Source: Hydrogenophaga sp. BPS33 (GTDB taxonomy: Bacteria; Pseudomonadota; Gammaproteobacteria; Burkholderiales; Burkholderiaceae_C). Taken from it: a stretch of 64,000 nt of DNA. The position numbers were made by a program, and so were the translations under genes. The stretch spans positions 4,774,001-4,838,000 of the forward strand of contig NZ_CP044549.1 of NCBI RefSeq assembly GCF_009859475.1. Direction: 5' to 3'. Shown piece after piece: positions 51,868-61,108 of this stretch (position 1 is the first letter of the stretch; each line of letters opens with the position of its first letter). The notes under the pieces are model-generated. The model saw nothing but the letters and a program-made list of their open reading frames with translations. It made no database searches and was not told the DNA's origin.

Positions 51868-52857
51868 CTAGTTCTCGAGCGTGATGCCGGTTTCGGTCAC
51901 GATCTTCTTCCAGACCGCTGTGTCTTCCACGACCAGGGACCGGAATTGCTCCGGTGTCTTGTTGGGCGGCACGGCAATGTTCATCGACTTGACCCGCGTG
52001 CTCATCTCCGGCAGCGCCTGGATCTTGAGGATTTCGTCGTTCAACCGCTGCACGATGGCCTTGGGCGTTGCGGCGGGCGCGAACACGCCGAACCAGCCCA
52101 CCGTGTCGAATGCATGGCCCTGCTCGCCCATCGTTGGCACGTTCGGCGTGCGCGACAGGCGCGTCTTGCCGGTGACCGCGATCGCGCGCATCTTGCCGGT
52201 CTCGACGAAGGGGATCGGGGCGGCCGGATCGGCCCATCCGATCTTGATGTTGCCCGCCATCAAGTCCGTCAGCAGTTGGGGCGTGGTCTTGTACCCCACA
52301 TGCGTCATGTCCAGGCCGGTTTGCCGCTTGAGCCACTCCATCGTCAGGTGGCCCGATGAGCCCACGGCCCAGCTGCCATAGGTGAACTTGCCCGGCTGGG
52401 CCTTCACCACCTGGATCAGTTCCTGGAGATTCCTGGCCGGGAAATCGTTGCTCACAAGCAGCATGACGCCGCCCTCCGCGGTCTGCGCCACCGGCGCCAG
52501 GTCGCGCACGACGTCATAGGGCAAGGTCTTGACCAGCGCCGGCGCCATCACGCTGTTCGTGCCGTTGGTATAGAGGATGGTGTAGCCGTCGGGCGCCGCG
52601 CGCACCACCGTGTTGGTGCCCAACGACCCACTCGCCCCTGGCTTGTTGTCCACGACGACGGCTTGCTTGAGCGCTGTGGCGAGCCGGGTGGCCAACTCAC
52701 GGGCCATCAGGTCGGTGCCGGAACCCGCGCCCGCGGGCACGACCATGGTGATCGGGCGGCTGGGCCAGACGTCCGTGTGTTGCGCGGATGCCGTTGCGAA
52801 AGTCGCCAGGGCCGCGAGGCCCACGGCTGTGCGCTGGATTGCTTTGCGTCTGTTCAC
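51868..52857 (-). CDS. Bug-family periplasmic solute receptor
   Basis: A 329-residue Bug protein. It starts at GTG (52857) with GGAG eight bases upstream. The leader is RRKAIQRTAVGLAALATFAT, and the core is WPSRPITMVVPAGAGSGTDL, VDNKPGASGSLGT, APDGYTILYTN, TLPYDVVRDLAPV and VGYKTTPQ. It is a paralogue of the 50690 Bug gene. It follows the porin by 27 bp, so porin and receptor form one uptake unit across the outer membrane and periplasm. Confidence 0.92.
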   Translation of the reverse strand: MNRRKAIQRTAVGLAALATFATASAQHTDVWPSRPITMVVPAGAGSGTDLMARELATRLATALKQAVVVDNKPGASGSLGTNTVVRAAPDGYTILYTNGTNSVMAPALVKTLPYDVVRDLAPVAQTAEGGVMLLVSNDFPARNLQELIQVVKAQPGKFTYGSWAVGSSGHLTMEWLKRQTGLDMTHVGYKTTPQLLTDLMAGNIKIGWADPAAPIPFVETGKMRAIAVTGKTRLSRTPNVPTMGEQGHAFDTVGWFGVFAPAATPKAIVQRLNDEILKIQALPEMSTRVKSMNIAVPPNKTPEQFRSLVVEDTAVWKKIVTETGITLEN

Positions 52858-52884
52858 GATGAATGCTCCGCGTGGTGGATGGAA

Positions 52885-53979
52885 TCAGAAGGCATGGCGG
52901 ATGCCGATGTCAATACCGGACGAGGTGCCGCCGCGGATGGGGATCGGGCCGGCGTCGGCGCCCGAGTTCACGGGCAACTGCAAGCTGCCGTTGTTCTTGA
53001 TGCGTGCGTACGTGGTGTAGACGGCCGTGCGCTTGGACAGGTTGTGCACGTAGCCCACCGCGAACTTGCTGGCACTGCTGCCCAGGGCATCGTTGCGCGT
53101 CATGCGCGTGAAGGCCACCGGGATGTAGCCGGCCCCGACCGGGACCCAGGCACTGACCTGCCAGAACGGCGCCTTGTTCCCGCCACCGAGGGCCGCGACG
53201 GGCAGACCCGTCTTGTGCTGGCCCCACAGCAACATCACCTTGGCCACATCGAAGTTGTACGAACCCCCGACGCTTGTTTGCGTGTAGCCGTCCGCCGCTG
53301 CGTTTTTTGTCACGCCGTGCGAGACCGCGACGTCCCATTTCCCACCACCGTAGCCCAAACGCCCGCCGACATAACGTCCATCTTTGGAGTTCGCGGCGCC
53401 GGGCGCGTTTTCGCCCAGGGCGTAGGCGACCTGGCCGAAGAAACCCGGGCATACGAAGGCGGAACAACCCGGCGTGAAATAGCCCATGCTGTTGGACGCA
53501 CGGAACACCGTGGAGGTACTGCCCTGCGTCGTGATCCCACCCAGGCCGACGCCGGTGCGGAACGCGTCGTACGCGAACAGGTTCCAGAAGCCCGGCGTGT
53601 AGTCGCGCCCCAGGCGAAGCTCGCCCAGGCGCTTGCTGCCCAGCGCGACGAACGACTTGCGGGCAAAGCTGAAGCCGCCGGCGGATGCGCCCGAAGGCTG
53701 GTTGTTGGTGTTGGTGGCCAGGGTGGTGCCCGTGTCGTTGAACAGGCCCGCTTCGAGTTCGAAGCTGGCGTACGCGCCATCGCCCAGGTCTTCACGACCC
53801 CGAAAACCCAGCCGGCTGCTCTGGTTGCCACCCGCGAGCACTTGCGTGCGGCTGGGCGCGCCCGTGGCGTGGTAGCTGCTGACCGAGGCGTCGACCACGC
53901 CGTAGAGCGTGACGGAGGATTGCGCGCTCGCGGCGCTGGCCGCGGCGAGTGCCGACAGGAAGAGGATGGAATGTCTCAT
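52885..53979 (-). CDS. Gram-negative porin (Burkholderiales trimeric type)
   Basis: A 364-residue porin starting MRHSILFLSALAAASAASAQ, then SSVTLYGVVDASVSSYH, LGFRGREDLGDGAYASFELE and GELRLGRDYTPGFW, ending with DIGIRHAF and its terminal Phe. GAAGG lies six bases before the ATG. Two Cys in GCSAFVCPG are close enough for a surface-loop disulphide, which is uncommon for this family. Upstream is a TGTCGACA palindrome. It is co-transcribed with a Bug receptor. Confidence 0.92.
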   Translation of the reverse strand: MRHSILFLSALAAASAASAQSSVTLYGVVDASVSSYHATGAPSRTQVLAGGNQSSRLGFRGREDLGDGAYASFELEAGLFNDTGTTLATNTNNQPSGASAGGFSFARKSFVALGSKRLGELRLGRDYTPGFWNLFAYDAFRTGVGLGGITTQGSTSTVFRASNSMGYFTPGCSAFVCPGFFGQVAYALGENAPGAANSKDGRYVGGRLGYGGGKWDVAVSHGVTKNAAADGYTQTSVGGSYNFDVAKVMLLWGQHKTGLPVAALGGGNKAPFWQVSAWVPVGAGYIPVAFTRMTRNDALGSSASKFAVGYVHNLSKRTAVYTTYARIKNNGSLQLPVNSGADAGPIPIRGGTSSGIDIGIRHAF

Positions 53980-54073
53980 GGGCAACCTTCTGGGTGAATG
54001 AACGGATGGATGTGGGCCGCGCCCGAAGGAAAACCCCCTGGACGACGTTGCGATTATTGGATAATATAATTTT

Positions 54074-54081
54074 TGTCGACA
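54074..54081. promoter_or_regulatory. TGTCGACA operator-like palindrome upstream of porin
   Basis: TGTCGACA sits in AT-rich sequence (ATAATATAATTTT before it, TTAG after it) about 95 bases upstream of the porin start and 46 bases upstream of the small ORF on the other strand. It is the same core as the site at 51753. Confidence 0.48.
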
Positions 54082-54126
54082 TTAGGACAACTACCAATCC
54101 AGCCCACCGTCTGTCAGAGGACCGCC

Positions 54127-54450
54127 ATGCAGATCTCACTCTTGCTCGACCGCTTCCAAGTGCAGCTGACCGCTCGCGCGCAACTGCATCCGCTCGACGA
54201 CTTCAGTGCCTGGATCGAGACCACCCACGCCGCGGCCATCACGGCAGCGGGGGCCATCGAGGCGCTGGCTTCTCTGGACGGGGATGTGCAGCACCTGCCC
54301 GTCAAGCGGTCCGTGGCCGCGTTGGAAGTGCTGCGCGCCACCTGCACCCGGCCCGACCTGCTGCCACACGTCGCCGTCAGGCATTGCGAAGACGCCTTCG
54401 ACGACGTTCACACGGAGCTGCGCGCGAGCTGCGATCACGCTTTAAGGTGA
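54127..54450 (+). CDS. Hypothetical small protein
   Basis: A 107-residue reading frame starting MQISLLLDRFQVQLTARAQL, with AGAGGAC upstream. It is mostly helical in appearance, lacks signal or membrane segments, and has three Cys in its C-terminal half (RATCTRPD, VRHCEDAFDD, ASCDHALR). No family is recognised. It is divergent from the porin and shares the TGTCGACA region. It may be a genuine small gene or a chance frame. Confidence 0.45.
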   Translation: MQISLLLDRFQVQLTARAQLHPLDDFSAWIETTHAAAITAAGAIEALASLDGDVQHLPVKRSVAALEVLRATCTRPDLLPHVAVRHCEDAFDDVHTELRASCDHALR

Positions 54451-54572
54451 GGTAGAAAGCACCCCCCTGCGCCGCTGACGCGGCTTGCAACAACGCCCCC
54501 TCAGCCCACTGGCTGTGAATTGTCAATTCGCGGGATTCCTGAAGACACACACATCCGCCACTGGCCGAGGGC

Positions 54573-55022
54573 TTGGGGCACTGGGCCGAGGGCGCCTATG
54601 CGCAGGCGAGGAGCGCAGCACGCACAGGTTGCCGCGCGCAGCGCGGTCAAGTTCGCGTGTTAGGGCCTGTTCAGCCCATTTTTCCAAATGCGAATGGGTT
54701 GAAAACAGCGCCCATCTAGGCGCGCGACGACGGCCAGGCTGGACGCCTGGCCTAGGAGTGCAACGACGAGGGGCGCTGTTTTCAACCCATTCCCTTCGGG
54801 TTGCGGCCCAAAAGGCCATGCGCTGCGTTGCGAAGCCTCGCCGGGCCACAGGCCCGTCTGCGTTTCGCGCCTTGCGCATGGCCTTTTGGTTCCGCAACGC
54901 ACCTTGGAAAAATAGGCTGAACAGGCCCTAGCGCAGCGAGTTTGCGAACTTGCCTGTGTGTGCGAGCACCGCAGCGAACCCCGAAGGGGCTGCGCATCGG
55001 CGCCCTCGGCCCAGTGCCCCAA
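54573..55022. repeat. Large imperfect inverted repeat with nested hairpins, no gene
   Basis: The 664-bp gap from 54451 to 55114 holds no convincing gene. Its main content is a large inverted repeat. The outer arms are 33 bp each (54573-54605 and 54990-55022) and differ at one position. Inside lie partly matching flanks and a 270-bp core with its own 27-bp arms. Frames within it are by-products of palindromic GC-rich DNA. Beyond the repeat, 54451-54572 shows nothing identifiable. 55023-55114 holds two copies of TTGGCGCGCC and a small CCCCCAGCGGGGG hairpin near the SDR stop. Origin and role are unknown. Confidence 0.85.
54661..54930. mobile_element. MITE-like 270-bp element with 27-bp terminal inverted repeats
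   Basis: The ends are 27-bp inverted repeats (54661-54687, 54904-54930) with one mismatch, each beginning TAGGGCCTGTTCAGCC when read inward. If the outer TA is target duplication, this resembles a non-autonomous IS element inserted at TA. Internally there are two separate hairpins: a perfect 22-bp pair at 54692-54713/54771-54792, and a 16-bp pair at 54808-54823/54874-54889 extended by TTGCGG/CCGCAA. No transposase is encoded. Assignment as a MITE is inference from structure. Confidence 0.55.
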
Positions 55023-55114
55023 ACCCTTGGCGCGCCGACCAGGCAGGCTTGAAGTGAGAAGGTTGGCGCGCCTGCCCCCATCCCAGCCATCCCCCAGCGG
55101 GGGAAGGAGCCAAG

Positions 55115-55909
55115 TCAACCTCCGACGACGCAGCTCACGCCACCGTCCACGGCCAACACCTGACCGGTGATGTGCCGCCCCGCCGCCGTCGCGAACAGCA
55201 GCGTCGCGCCCTTGAGGTCTTCGTCATTGCCCAGACGGCCCAGGGGTGCGGCCTTGGTGACGTTCTCCTCACCCCAGGCCGCCAGCAGACCCACGGTCAT
55301 TTTGGTGGGGAAGAAGCCGGGCGCAAGCGCATTCACGTTGATGCCGTACTTGCCCCACTCCGCCGCCAGCGCGCGCGTGAAGTTGATCGCCGCCGCCTTG
55401 CTGGTGTTGTAGGCGATGGTGGTCATCTCCGTCGGGTTGCCGCCGAGCCCGGCGACCGAAGCCACGTTGATGATGCGGCCCCTGCGGTTGGGGATCATGC
55501 TGGCGCGCGCCGCTGCCTGGCTGAAGGTGAAAAGACTGCGGGCGTTGAGGTTCATCACCTTGTCCCACGCATCCAGCGGGTGGTCTTCGGCCGGCGCGCC
55601 CCAGGTGGCACCCGCGTTGTTCACGAGGATGTCGATGCGCTTGAAGTGCTTCATCGTCGCATCCACCACCTTCTGTGCCGCACCGTCTTCGCTCGCATCG
55701 GCTGCCACGGTCTGGGCCTCGATGCCGCGCGAGCGCAATTCGCCCGCTGCATCTTCCAGGTCAACGGCCTTGCGCGACGTGAGCATGATCTTCGCGCCCG
55801 CTTCGCCGAGCGCGATCGCGATCTGCAGCCCAAGGCCACGCGATCCACCCGTGACGAGGGCCACTTGACCTTCGAGGTTGAAGAGTTTGGAAAGGGCGTC
55901 GTTGTTCAT
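55115..55909 (-). CDS. SDR-family oxidoreductase (FabG-like)
   Basis: A 264-residue classical SDR: VALVTGGSRGLGLQIA, NNAGATWGAP, INVASVAGLGG with the catalytic Ser, YNTSKAAAINF with the catalytic Tyr/Lys, and VLAVDGGVSCVVGG at the C-terminus. It probably oxidises or reduces a 3-hydroxy/3-keto acyl-CoA or a similar alcohol. It is 36 bp after the acyl-CoA dehydrogenase and last in the beta-oxidation operon. Confidence 0.92.
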   Translation of the reverse strand: MNNDALSKLFNLEGQVALVTGGSRGLGLQIAIALGEAGAKIMLTSRKAVDLEDAAGELRSRGIEAQTVAADASEDGAAQKVVDATMKHFKRIDILVNNAGATWGAPAEDHPLDAWDKVMNLNARSLFTFSQAAARASMIPNRRGRIINVASVAGLGGNPTEMTTIAYNTSKAAAINFTRALAAEWGKYGINVNALAPGFFPTKMTVGLLAAWGEENVTKAAPLGRLGNDEDLKGATLLFATAAGRHITGQVLAVDGGVSCVVGG

Positions 55910-55945
55910 GAGGGTCCTCGTTGTGACAGGAAAAATCGATCGGCG

Positions 55946-57742
55946 TCAAAAGCAGTCGGCGCTCACCTGCAGGCAGGTCGGGTCGTTCGACGCCACCACG
56001 GAAAACCAGGCGTCGACCTTGGGCAACTCGTGCGCGAAGAAATAGCGCATGGCGAATTGTTTGCCTCGGGCGAGCGCATCGGTGCGGCCGTCGAGCCGCA
56101 CGGCGATGTCGAGCCACAGCCAGGCCAGCACCACGTGGCCGAAGCCCTGCAGGTAAGGCACGGCGTTGGACAGCGCGGCCTCCGGTGGTGAGCAGGCCGC
56201 GCAGGCTTGCGTGGCCTGCTCCAGCCGCGCCACGGCGGCGGCAAGACGGGTCGCAGGTTCGCGCAACGCTTCTTGCGTGCACGCCTTCTCGACCGTGTCC
56301 TCGATGCGGGCCAGCAGCAGGCGCAGCGCGGCACCGCCCTCCATTGGCACCTTGCGGCCCAGCAGATCCAACGCCTGCACGCCGTGCGTGCCTTCGTGGA
56401 TCATGTTGAGCCGGTTGTCGCGCCAGTGCTGCTCCACCGCGAAGTCGCGCGTGTAGCCGTAGCCGCCGTGCACCTGGATCGCCAGGCTGTTCGCTTCCAA
56501 GCACCATTCGCTCGGCCAACTCTTGGCAATGGGTGTGAGCAGTTCCAGCAAGCGTTCCGCGTCCTTCGCGGCAGCAGAATCGCCGGTGTGTTGCTCGTCG
56601 ACCAAGCGCGCGCTGTAGAGCGCCAGCGCCAGGGCACCTTCACCGTAGGCCTTCTGCGCCAGCAGCATGCGGCGCACGTCCGCGTGCCCGACGATGGCGA
56701 TCGGCGGTGCGCCCGCGTCCTTGCCCGAGGTGCCCACGCGGCGCCCCTGGCTGCGGGTGTTGGCGTACTCCACGCTCGCCTCATAGCCGGCCATGCCCAA
56801 CGCCGTCGCGCCCAAGCCGATGCGGATGCGTGCCTCGTTCATCATGTGGAACATGCAGCGCAGCCCTTCACCGGGCGCACCCACGCGGTAGCCGATGGCG
56901 CCACCGTGTTCGCCAAAATTCAGCAGGCAATTGGTGGTACCCCGGTTGCCCAGCTTGTGGTTCAGGCCCGCGAGCGTCACGTCGTTGCGCTCACCGGTCA
57001 GCGCACCCTCGGCGTCCACGCGCATCTTCGGCACGATGAACAGCGAAATGCCGCGCGTGCCGGGCACCAGCTTGCCATCGGGCCCCGGGATCTTCGCCAA
57101 CACGAGGTGCACGATGTTCTCGGTGATCTCGTGGTCGCCGCCGGAGATCCACATCTTGTTGCCGCTGAGGCGGTAGCGGGGCCCCAACGCGTCGTCCTCG
57201 AAGCCGCCGCCATCGGGCACCGCACGCGTGGCGATGTCGGACAGCGACGAGCCCGCCTGCGGCTCCGACAGGCACATGGTGCCGAACCAGCGGCCCGACA
57301 ACTGCGGGGCCGCGAACACCTGCTTCTGCCGCTCGGTACCGTGCACCATCAGCAGGTTCGCGTTCGCGGTGGTCAGCACCGCGTAGCTCGAAATGCCGAT
57401 GCTCGCCTTGTAGAAAAACGCACTGGCCGCCATCTCGACGACAAAGGGAAGTTGCATGCCACCCATGTCTTCGTCCTGCGTCGCGGCGAGCATGCCGGAT
57501 TCCGCGTACTTCGCCAGCGCCTCGTGCGTCTCGCGCGGCAGGTTCACGCGTTCGCCGTCGAAATGCGGCTCCTGGGTGTCCACCAGGCGGTTCAGCGGAG
57601 CGAACTCGGTGGCCGCTAGGCGTTCGCTCATGTCGAGCACGGAGGCAAAGGTTTCCGAAGAGTGGTCGGCAAAGCGCGGGCGCCGCGTCAGCGCGGCCAC
57701 GTCCAGCCATTCGTTGAGAAGGAAGTCCAGCGTGGCTCTCAT
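55946..57742 (-). CDS. Acyl-CoA dehydrogenase, ~600-residue type (DmdC/FadE-like)
   Basis: A 598-residue flavoprotein, longer than the classic ~390-residue enzyme because of a C-terminal extension. That length is usual for DmdC-like and AidB-related members. The FAD/substrate region is MCLSEPQAGSSLSD, WISGGDHEITEN follows, the catalytic Glu is in MIHEGTHGVQALDL, and the extension ends FAHELPKVDAWFSVV. It introduces the alpha-beta double bond into an acyl-CoA. Its start overlaps the thiolase stop by one base (TGATG), so the two are translationally coupled. Confidence 0.93.
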   Translation of the reverse strand: MRATLDFLLNEWLDVAALTRRPRFADHSSETFASVLDMSERLAATEFAPLNRLVDTQEPHFDGERVNLPRETHEALAKYAESGMLAATQDEDMGGMQLPFVVEMAASAFFYKASIGISSYAVLTTANANLLMVHGTERQKQVFAAPQLSGRWFGTMCLSEPQAGSSLSDIATRAVPDGGGFEDDALGPRYRLSGNKMWISGGDHEITENIVHLVLAKIPGPDGKLVPGTRGISLFIVPKMRVDAEGALTGERNDVTLAGLNHKLGNRGTTNCLLNFGEHGGAIGYRVGAPGEGLRCMFHMMNEARIRIGLGATALGMAGYEASVEYANTRSQGRRVGTSGKDAGAPPIAIVGHADVRRMLLAQKAYGEGALALALYSARLVDEQHTGDSAAAKDAERLLELLTPIAKSWPSEWCLEANSLAIQVHGGYGYTRDFAVEQHWRDNRLNMIHEGTHGVQALDLLGRKVPMEGGAALRLLLARIEDTVEKACTQEALREPATRLAAAVARLEQATQACAACSPPEAALSNAVPYLQGFGHVVLAWLWLDIAVRLDGRTDALARGKQFAMRYFFAHELPKVDAWFSVVASNDPTCLQVSADCF

Positions 57743-58953
57743 CACGACGCCTTCGTTTTCTTCGCAGAAGCCGACGACGGAAACACCTCGAAGACGCCGG
57801 CCGCGCCCATGCCGCCGCCCACGCACATGGTCACGCACACGTGCTTCACGCCGCGTCGGCGGCCTTCGATCAAGGCGTGTCCGGTCAGCCGCTGGCCACT
57901 CACGCCGTAGGGATGGCCCACCGCGATCGCGCCGCCATTGACGTTGAGGCGCTCCATCGGAATGCCCAGGCGGTCGACGCAATAGAGCACCTGCACCGCA
58001 AAGGCTTCGTTGAGCTCCCACAGGCCGATGTCGTCGACCGTGAGGCCCAGCCGCTTGAGCAGCTTGGGGATGGCGAACACCGGCCCGATGCCCATTTCGT
58101 CGGGCTCGCAGCCGGCCACCGAGAAGCCGAGAAAGCGGCCCAGCGGTTCCAGGTTCTTCTGTTGTGCGTAGCGGTCGCTGGTGACCACGCAAGCGCCAGC
58201 GCCGTCGCTGAACTGGCTCGCATTGCCTGCGGTGATGAGGCCACCGGGAATTGCAGAGCGCAGACCCTTGATGCCGTCGTAGGTGGTGCCGGCGCGTGGG
58301 CCTTCGTCGGCGCTCACGGTCACTTCGCGGGTGCGAATGCCCAGCGCAGGGTCGGTGTAAGCCATGGTCGTGGTGACGCTGATCATCTCCTCGTCGAACA
58401 GGCCGGCGGCCTGCGCCGCACAGGCCTTCTGCTGGCTCGCCGCACCGTATTCGTCCATGCGCTCGCGCGAGATGCCATAACGGCTGGCCACCATCTCCGC
58501 GGTCCTGAGCATGGGCCAGTAGATCTCGGGCTTGTTCTCGTTGAGCCAGCCGTCGGTGAACATGTGCATGTTCATCTCGTTCTGCACGCACGAGATGCTC
58601 TCGACGCCACCGGCCACGAAGACATCGGCCTCGCCGGTCATCACGCGCTGCGAGGCCAGCGCAATGGTCTGCAGACCGCTCGAACAGAAGCGGTTGACGG
58701 TGGTGCCGGCTACGCTCACCGGCAGGCCGGCGCGCAGGCCGATCTGCCGCGCCACGTTCCAGCCGGTGGCGCCTTCGGGGTTGGAACAGCCCATGAGCAC
58801 GTCGTCGACGGCACTGGGTTCGACACCGGCGCGCTCGACCGCGGCCTTGACCGCCAGCCCGCCCAGCGTGGCGCCATGGGTCATGTTGAAAGCGCCCTTC
58901 CAGCTCTTGGTGAGCGGCGTGCGGGCGGTGGAGACGATCACGGCATCGGTCAT
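57742..58953 (-). CDS. Acetyl-CoA C-acyltransferase (thiolase, FadA-type)
   Basis: A 403-residue degradative thiolase from the ATG at 58953 ([20 protein letters not shown]). The nucleophile is C90 in [10 protein letters not shown], the active His in [11 protein letters not shown] and the second Cys in [13 protein letters not shown]. It cleaves 3-ketoacyl-CoA to acetyl-CoA and a shortened acyl-CoA. It lies between the FadB-like gene and the acyl-CoA dehydrogenase. Functionally it pairs with the bifunctional enzyme at 58986. Confidence 0.94.
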   Translation of the reverse strand: MTDAVIVSTARTPLTKSWKGAFNMTHGATLGGLAVKAAVERAGVEPSAVDDVLMGCSNPEGATGWNVARQIGLRAGLPVSVAGTTVNRFCSSGLQTIALASQRVMTGEADVFVAGGVESISCVQNEMNMHMFTDGWLNENKPEIYWPMLRTAEMVASRYGISRERMDEYGAASQQKACAAQAAGLFDEEMISVTTTMAYTDPALGIRTREVTVSADEGPRAGTTYDGIKGLRSAIPGGLITAGNASQFSDGAGACVVTSDRYAQQKNLEPLGRFLGFSVAGCEPDEMGIGPVFAIPKLLKRLGLTVDDIGLWELNEAFAVQVLYCVDRLGIPMERLNVNGGAIAVGHPYGVSGQRLTGHALIEGRRRGVKHVCVTMCVGGGMGAAGVFEVFPSSASAKKTKAS

Positions 58954-58985
58954 GGGATTCTTTCTGTGAAGGGCTGAAGTGCGGT

Positions 58986-61079
58986 TCAACTGAAGGACCG
59001 GCCTTCGGCGGCCAGGCGGGCGAGAAGCGGCGCGGGCTGCCAGAAAGCCCCGTCGTCGTTAGGGTTGCGGGCGAAGCGGCTCATCGTCTGCACCACGTTG
59101 AACAGGCCCTGGGATGCGGCGTAGTGCATCGGGCCACCGCGCAGCGCGGGAAAGCCGTAGCCACTGAGGTAGACCATGTCGACATCGCTGGCGCGGCTGG
59201 CGATGCCTTCGTCCACGATCTTCGCGCCCTCGTTCACCAGCGCGTACACGAGGCGTTGCACGATCTCTTCGTCACCGACGCGGCGCTTCTCGATGCCCAG
59301 CACCTGGCGGTGCGCATCGATCATCGCGTTCACGTCCGCGCTGGGGATGGCATCGCGCTTGCCGCTCGCGTAGTCGTACCAGCCCGCGCCGGTCTTCTGG
59401 CCGAAGCGGCCTTGCTCACACAGCAGGTCCGCGGTCTTGCTGTAGCGCATGTCGGGCTGCTCGACATACCGGCGCTTGCGGATCGCCCAACCGATGTCGT
59501 TGCCCGCGAGGTCGCTCATGCGAAACGGCCCCATCGCGAAACCGAAGCGCTCGACCGCCTTGTCCACCTGCTCCGGCGTGCAGCCCTCTTCCAGCAGAAA
59601 GCCGGCCTGGCGGAAGTACTGCTCCACCATGCGGTTGCCGATGAAGCCGTCGCACACGCCCGACACCACCGCCGTCTTGCGGATCTTCTTCGCCAACGCC
59701 ATCACAGTCGCCAGCACGTCGGCCGAGGTCTTCGCGCCGCGCACCACTTCCAGCAGCTTCATCACGTTGGCGGGGCTGAAGAAGTGCATGCCCACCACGT
59801 CTTGCGGACGCTGCGTGAACGAGGCGATCTGGTCGAGGTTCAGCGTCGAGGTGTTCGACGCGAGGATCGCGCCTTGCTTCATGACCTGGTCAAGCCGGCC
59901 GAACACCTGCTGCTTCACACCCGTGTCTTCGAACACCGCTTCGATCACGAGGTCGGCGTCGCCGATGTCGTCGTAGGACAGCGTGCTGCCCAACAAGGCC
60001 ATGCGCTGTTCGAGCGCACTCTGGCTGAGCTTGCGCTTGGCCACCTGGGCTTCGTAGTTCTTGCGGATGGTGGCGAGGCCGCGGTCGAGCGCGTCCTGCT
60101 TCGTTTCGAGCAGCGTCACTGGCATGCCGGCGTTCAGGAAGTTCATGGCAATGCCACCACCCATGGTGCCTGCGCCAATCACAGCCACCGTCTCGATGCG
60201 GCGCGTCGGCGTGTCGGCCGGCACATCGGGGATGCGGGCCGCCGCGCGTTCGGCGAAGAAGGCGTGGCGCAAGGCCTTGCCCTCCGGGGTCGCCATCAGG
60301 CCATTGAACAGCGCGTGCTCGCGCGCCAGGCCGTCGTCGAAGCGCGGTGTCAACGCGGCCGCGACCGCGTCCACGCATGCCAAGGGCGCGGGCTGGCCCT
60401 TCGCCGCCGCCTTCACCGCCGTGCGGGCGAACGCCAGGTAACCGTCGGGGTTGGCGTGCGTGACCTTGAGATCGCGCAGGCGCGGCAATGGCCGTTGGGC
60501 CGCGACCTTCTGCGCGAAGCCCACGGCTTTGTCCAGCAAGTCGCCTTCGGTCAGCAGGTCGATGAGCCCCTGCCCCGGCAATGCCGCGAGCGTTTCGCTG
60601 ACCACCGGCTGGCCACTCACGACCATGTTCAAGGCCGCTTCCAGGCCGATGGCGCGCGGCAGGCGCTGCGTGCCACCGCCGCCGGGCAACAGACCGATCT
60701 TCACCTCGGGCAAGCCCATTCTCGCCCCCGCGGTCGCCACGCGGTAGTGGCAGCCCAGCGCCAGCTCCAGACCGCCGCCCAGGCACACGCCGTGGATCGC
60801 GGCGATCACCGGCTTGGATGCGTTCTCCAGCGTGCGGATCAATGTGAGCAGGTTGGGCTCGGCCAGGTCATCGGGCGTGCCGAACTCACGGATGTCGGCG
60901 CCACCGGAGAAGCCTTTGCCTTCGCCGGTCAATACGATCGCGGCGATGGCCGGATCGGCCAGGGCCTGGTCGAACGCCCGGGCCAGATCGCGCCGCGCCT
61001 GCAGGCCGAGGCTGTTGACGGGTGGGTTTTTCAAGGTCAGCACAGCGATGCTGCTGCGCGTGTCGAGGTGCACGGTCAT
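58986..61079 (-). CDS. Bifunctional enoyl-CoA hydratase / 3-hydroxyacyl-CoA dehydrogenase (FadB-like)
   Basis: A 697-residue fusion. An N-terminal crotonase domain covers about residues 1-190 ([45 protein letters not shown]). The 3-hydroxyacyl-CoA dehydrogenase NAD domain ([20 protein letters not shown]) and its C-terminal domains follow. The size and order match the peroxisomal/EHHADH-like group common in betaproteobacteria. It hydrates enoyl-CoA and oxidises the 3-hydroxyacyl-CoA. It is first in the beta-oxidation operon (FadB-like, thiolase, acyl-CoA dehydrogenase, SDR). Confidence 0.94.
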   Translation of the reverse strand: MTVHLDTRSSIAVLTLKNPPVNSLGLQARRDLARAFDQALADPAIAAIVLTGEGKGFSGGADIREFGTPDDLAEPNLLTLIRTLENASKPVIAAIHGVCLGGGLELALGCHYRVATAGARMGLPEVKIGLLPGGGGTQRLPRAIGLEAALNMVVSGQPVVSETLAALPGQGLIDLLTEGDLLDKAVGFAQKVAAQRPLPRLRDLKVTHANPDGYLAFARTAVKAAAKGQPAPLACVDAVAAALTPRFDDGLAREHALFNGLMATPEGKALRHAFFAERAAARIPDVPADTPTRRIETVAVIGAGTMGGGIAMNFLNAGMPVTLLETKQDALDRGLATIRKNYEAQVAKRKLSQSALEQRMALLGSTLSYDDIGDADLVIEAVFEDTGVKQQVFGRLDQVMKQGAILASNTSTLNLDQIASFTQRPQDVVGMHFFSPANVMKLLEVVRGAKTSADVLATVMALAKKIRKTAVVSGVCDGFIGNRMVEQYFRQAGFLLEEGCTPEQVDKAVERFGFAMGPFRMSDLAGNDIGWAIRKRRYVEQPDMRYSKTADLLCEQGRFGQKTGAGWYDYASGKRDAIPSADVNAMIDAHRQVLGIEKRRVGDEEIVQRLVYALVNEGAKIVDEGIASRASDVDMVYLSGYGFPALRGGPMHYAASQGLFNVVQTMSRFARNPNDDGAFWQPAPLLARLAAEGRSFS

Positions 61080-61108
61080 GGGGGTTCGCTTGAAAGGTGG
61101 AAAGGGAT

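Noticed and set aside
54573..55022. Several 60-150 residue frames in the intergenic inverted repeat
   Set aside because: They arise on both strands of palindromic GC-rich DNA, lack ribosome-binding sites and show no family features.
54573..55022. CRISPR array
   Set aside because: The repeats are inverted and nested, not evenly spaced direct repeats. No cas genes are seen.
55090..55104. Terminator at CCCCCAGCGGGGG after the SDR gene
   Set aside because: The stem is short and no T-run follows on the minus strand, so it is better viewed as a GC-rich repeat.
55946..58591. An 881-residue frame suggesting a thiolase/acyl-CoA dehydrogenase fusion
   Set aside because: The N-terminal third is out-of-frame thiolase sequence. 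The thiolase has its own frame and stop, overlapping the dehydrogenase start by one base.
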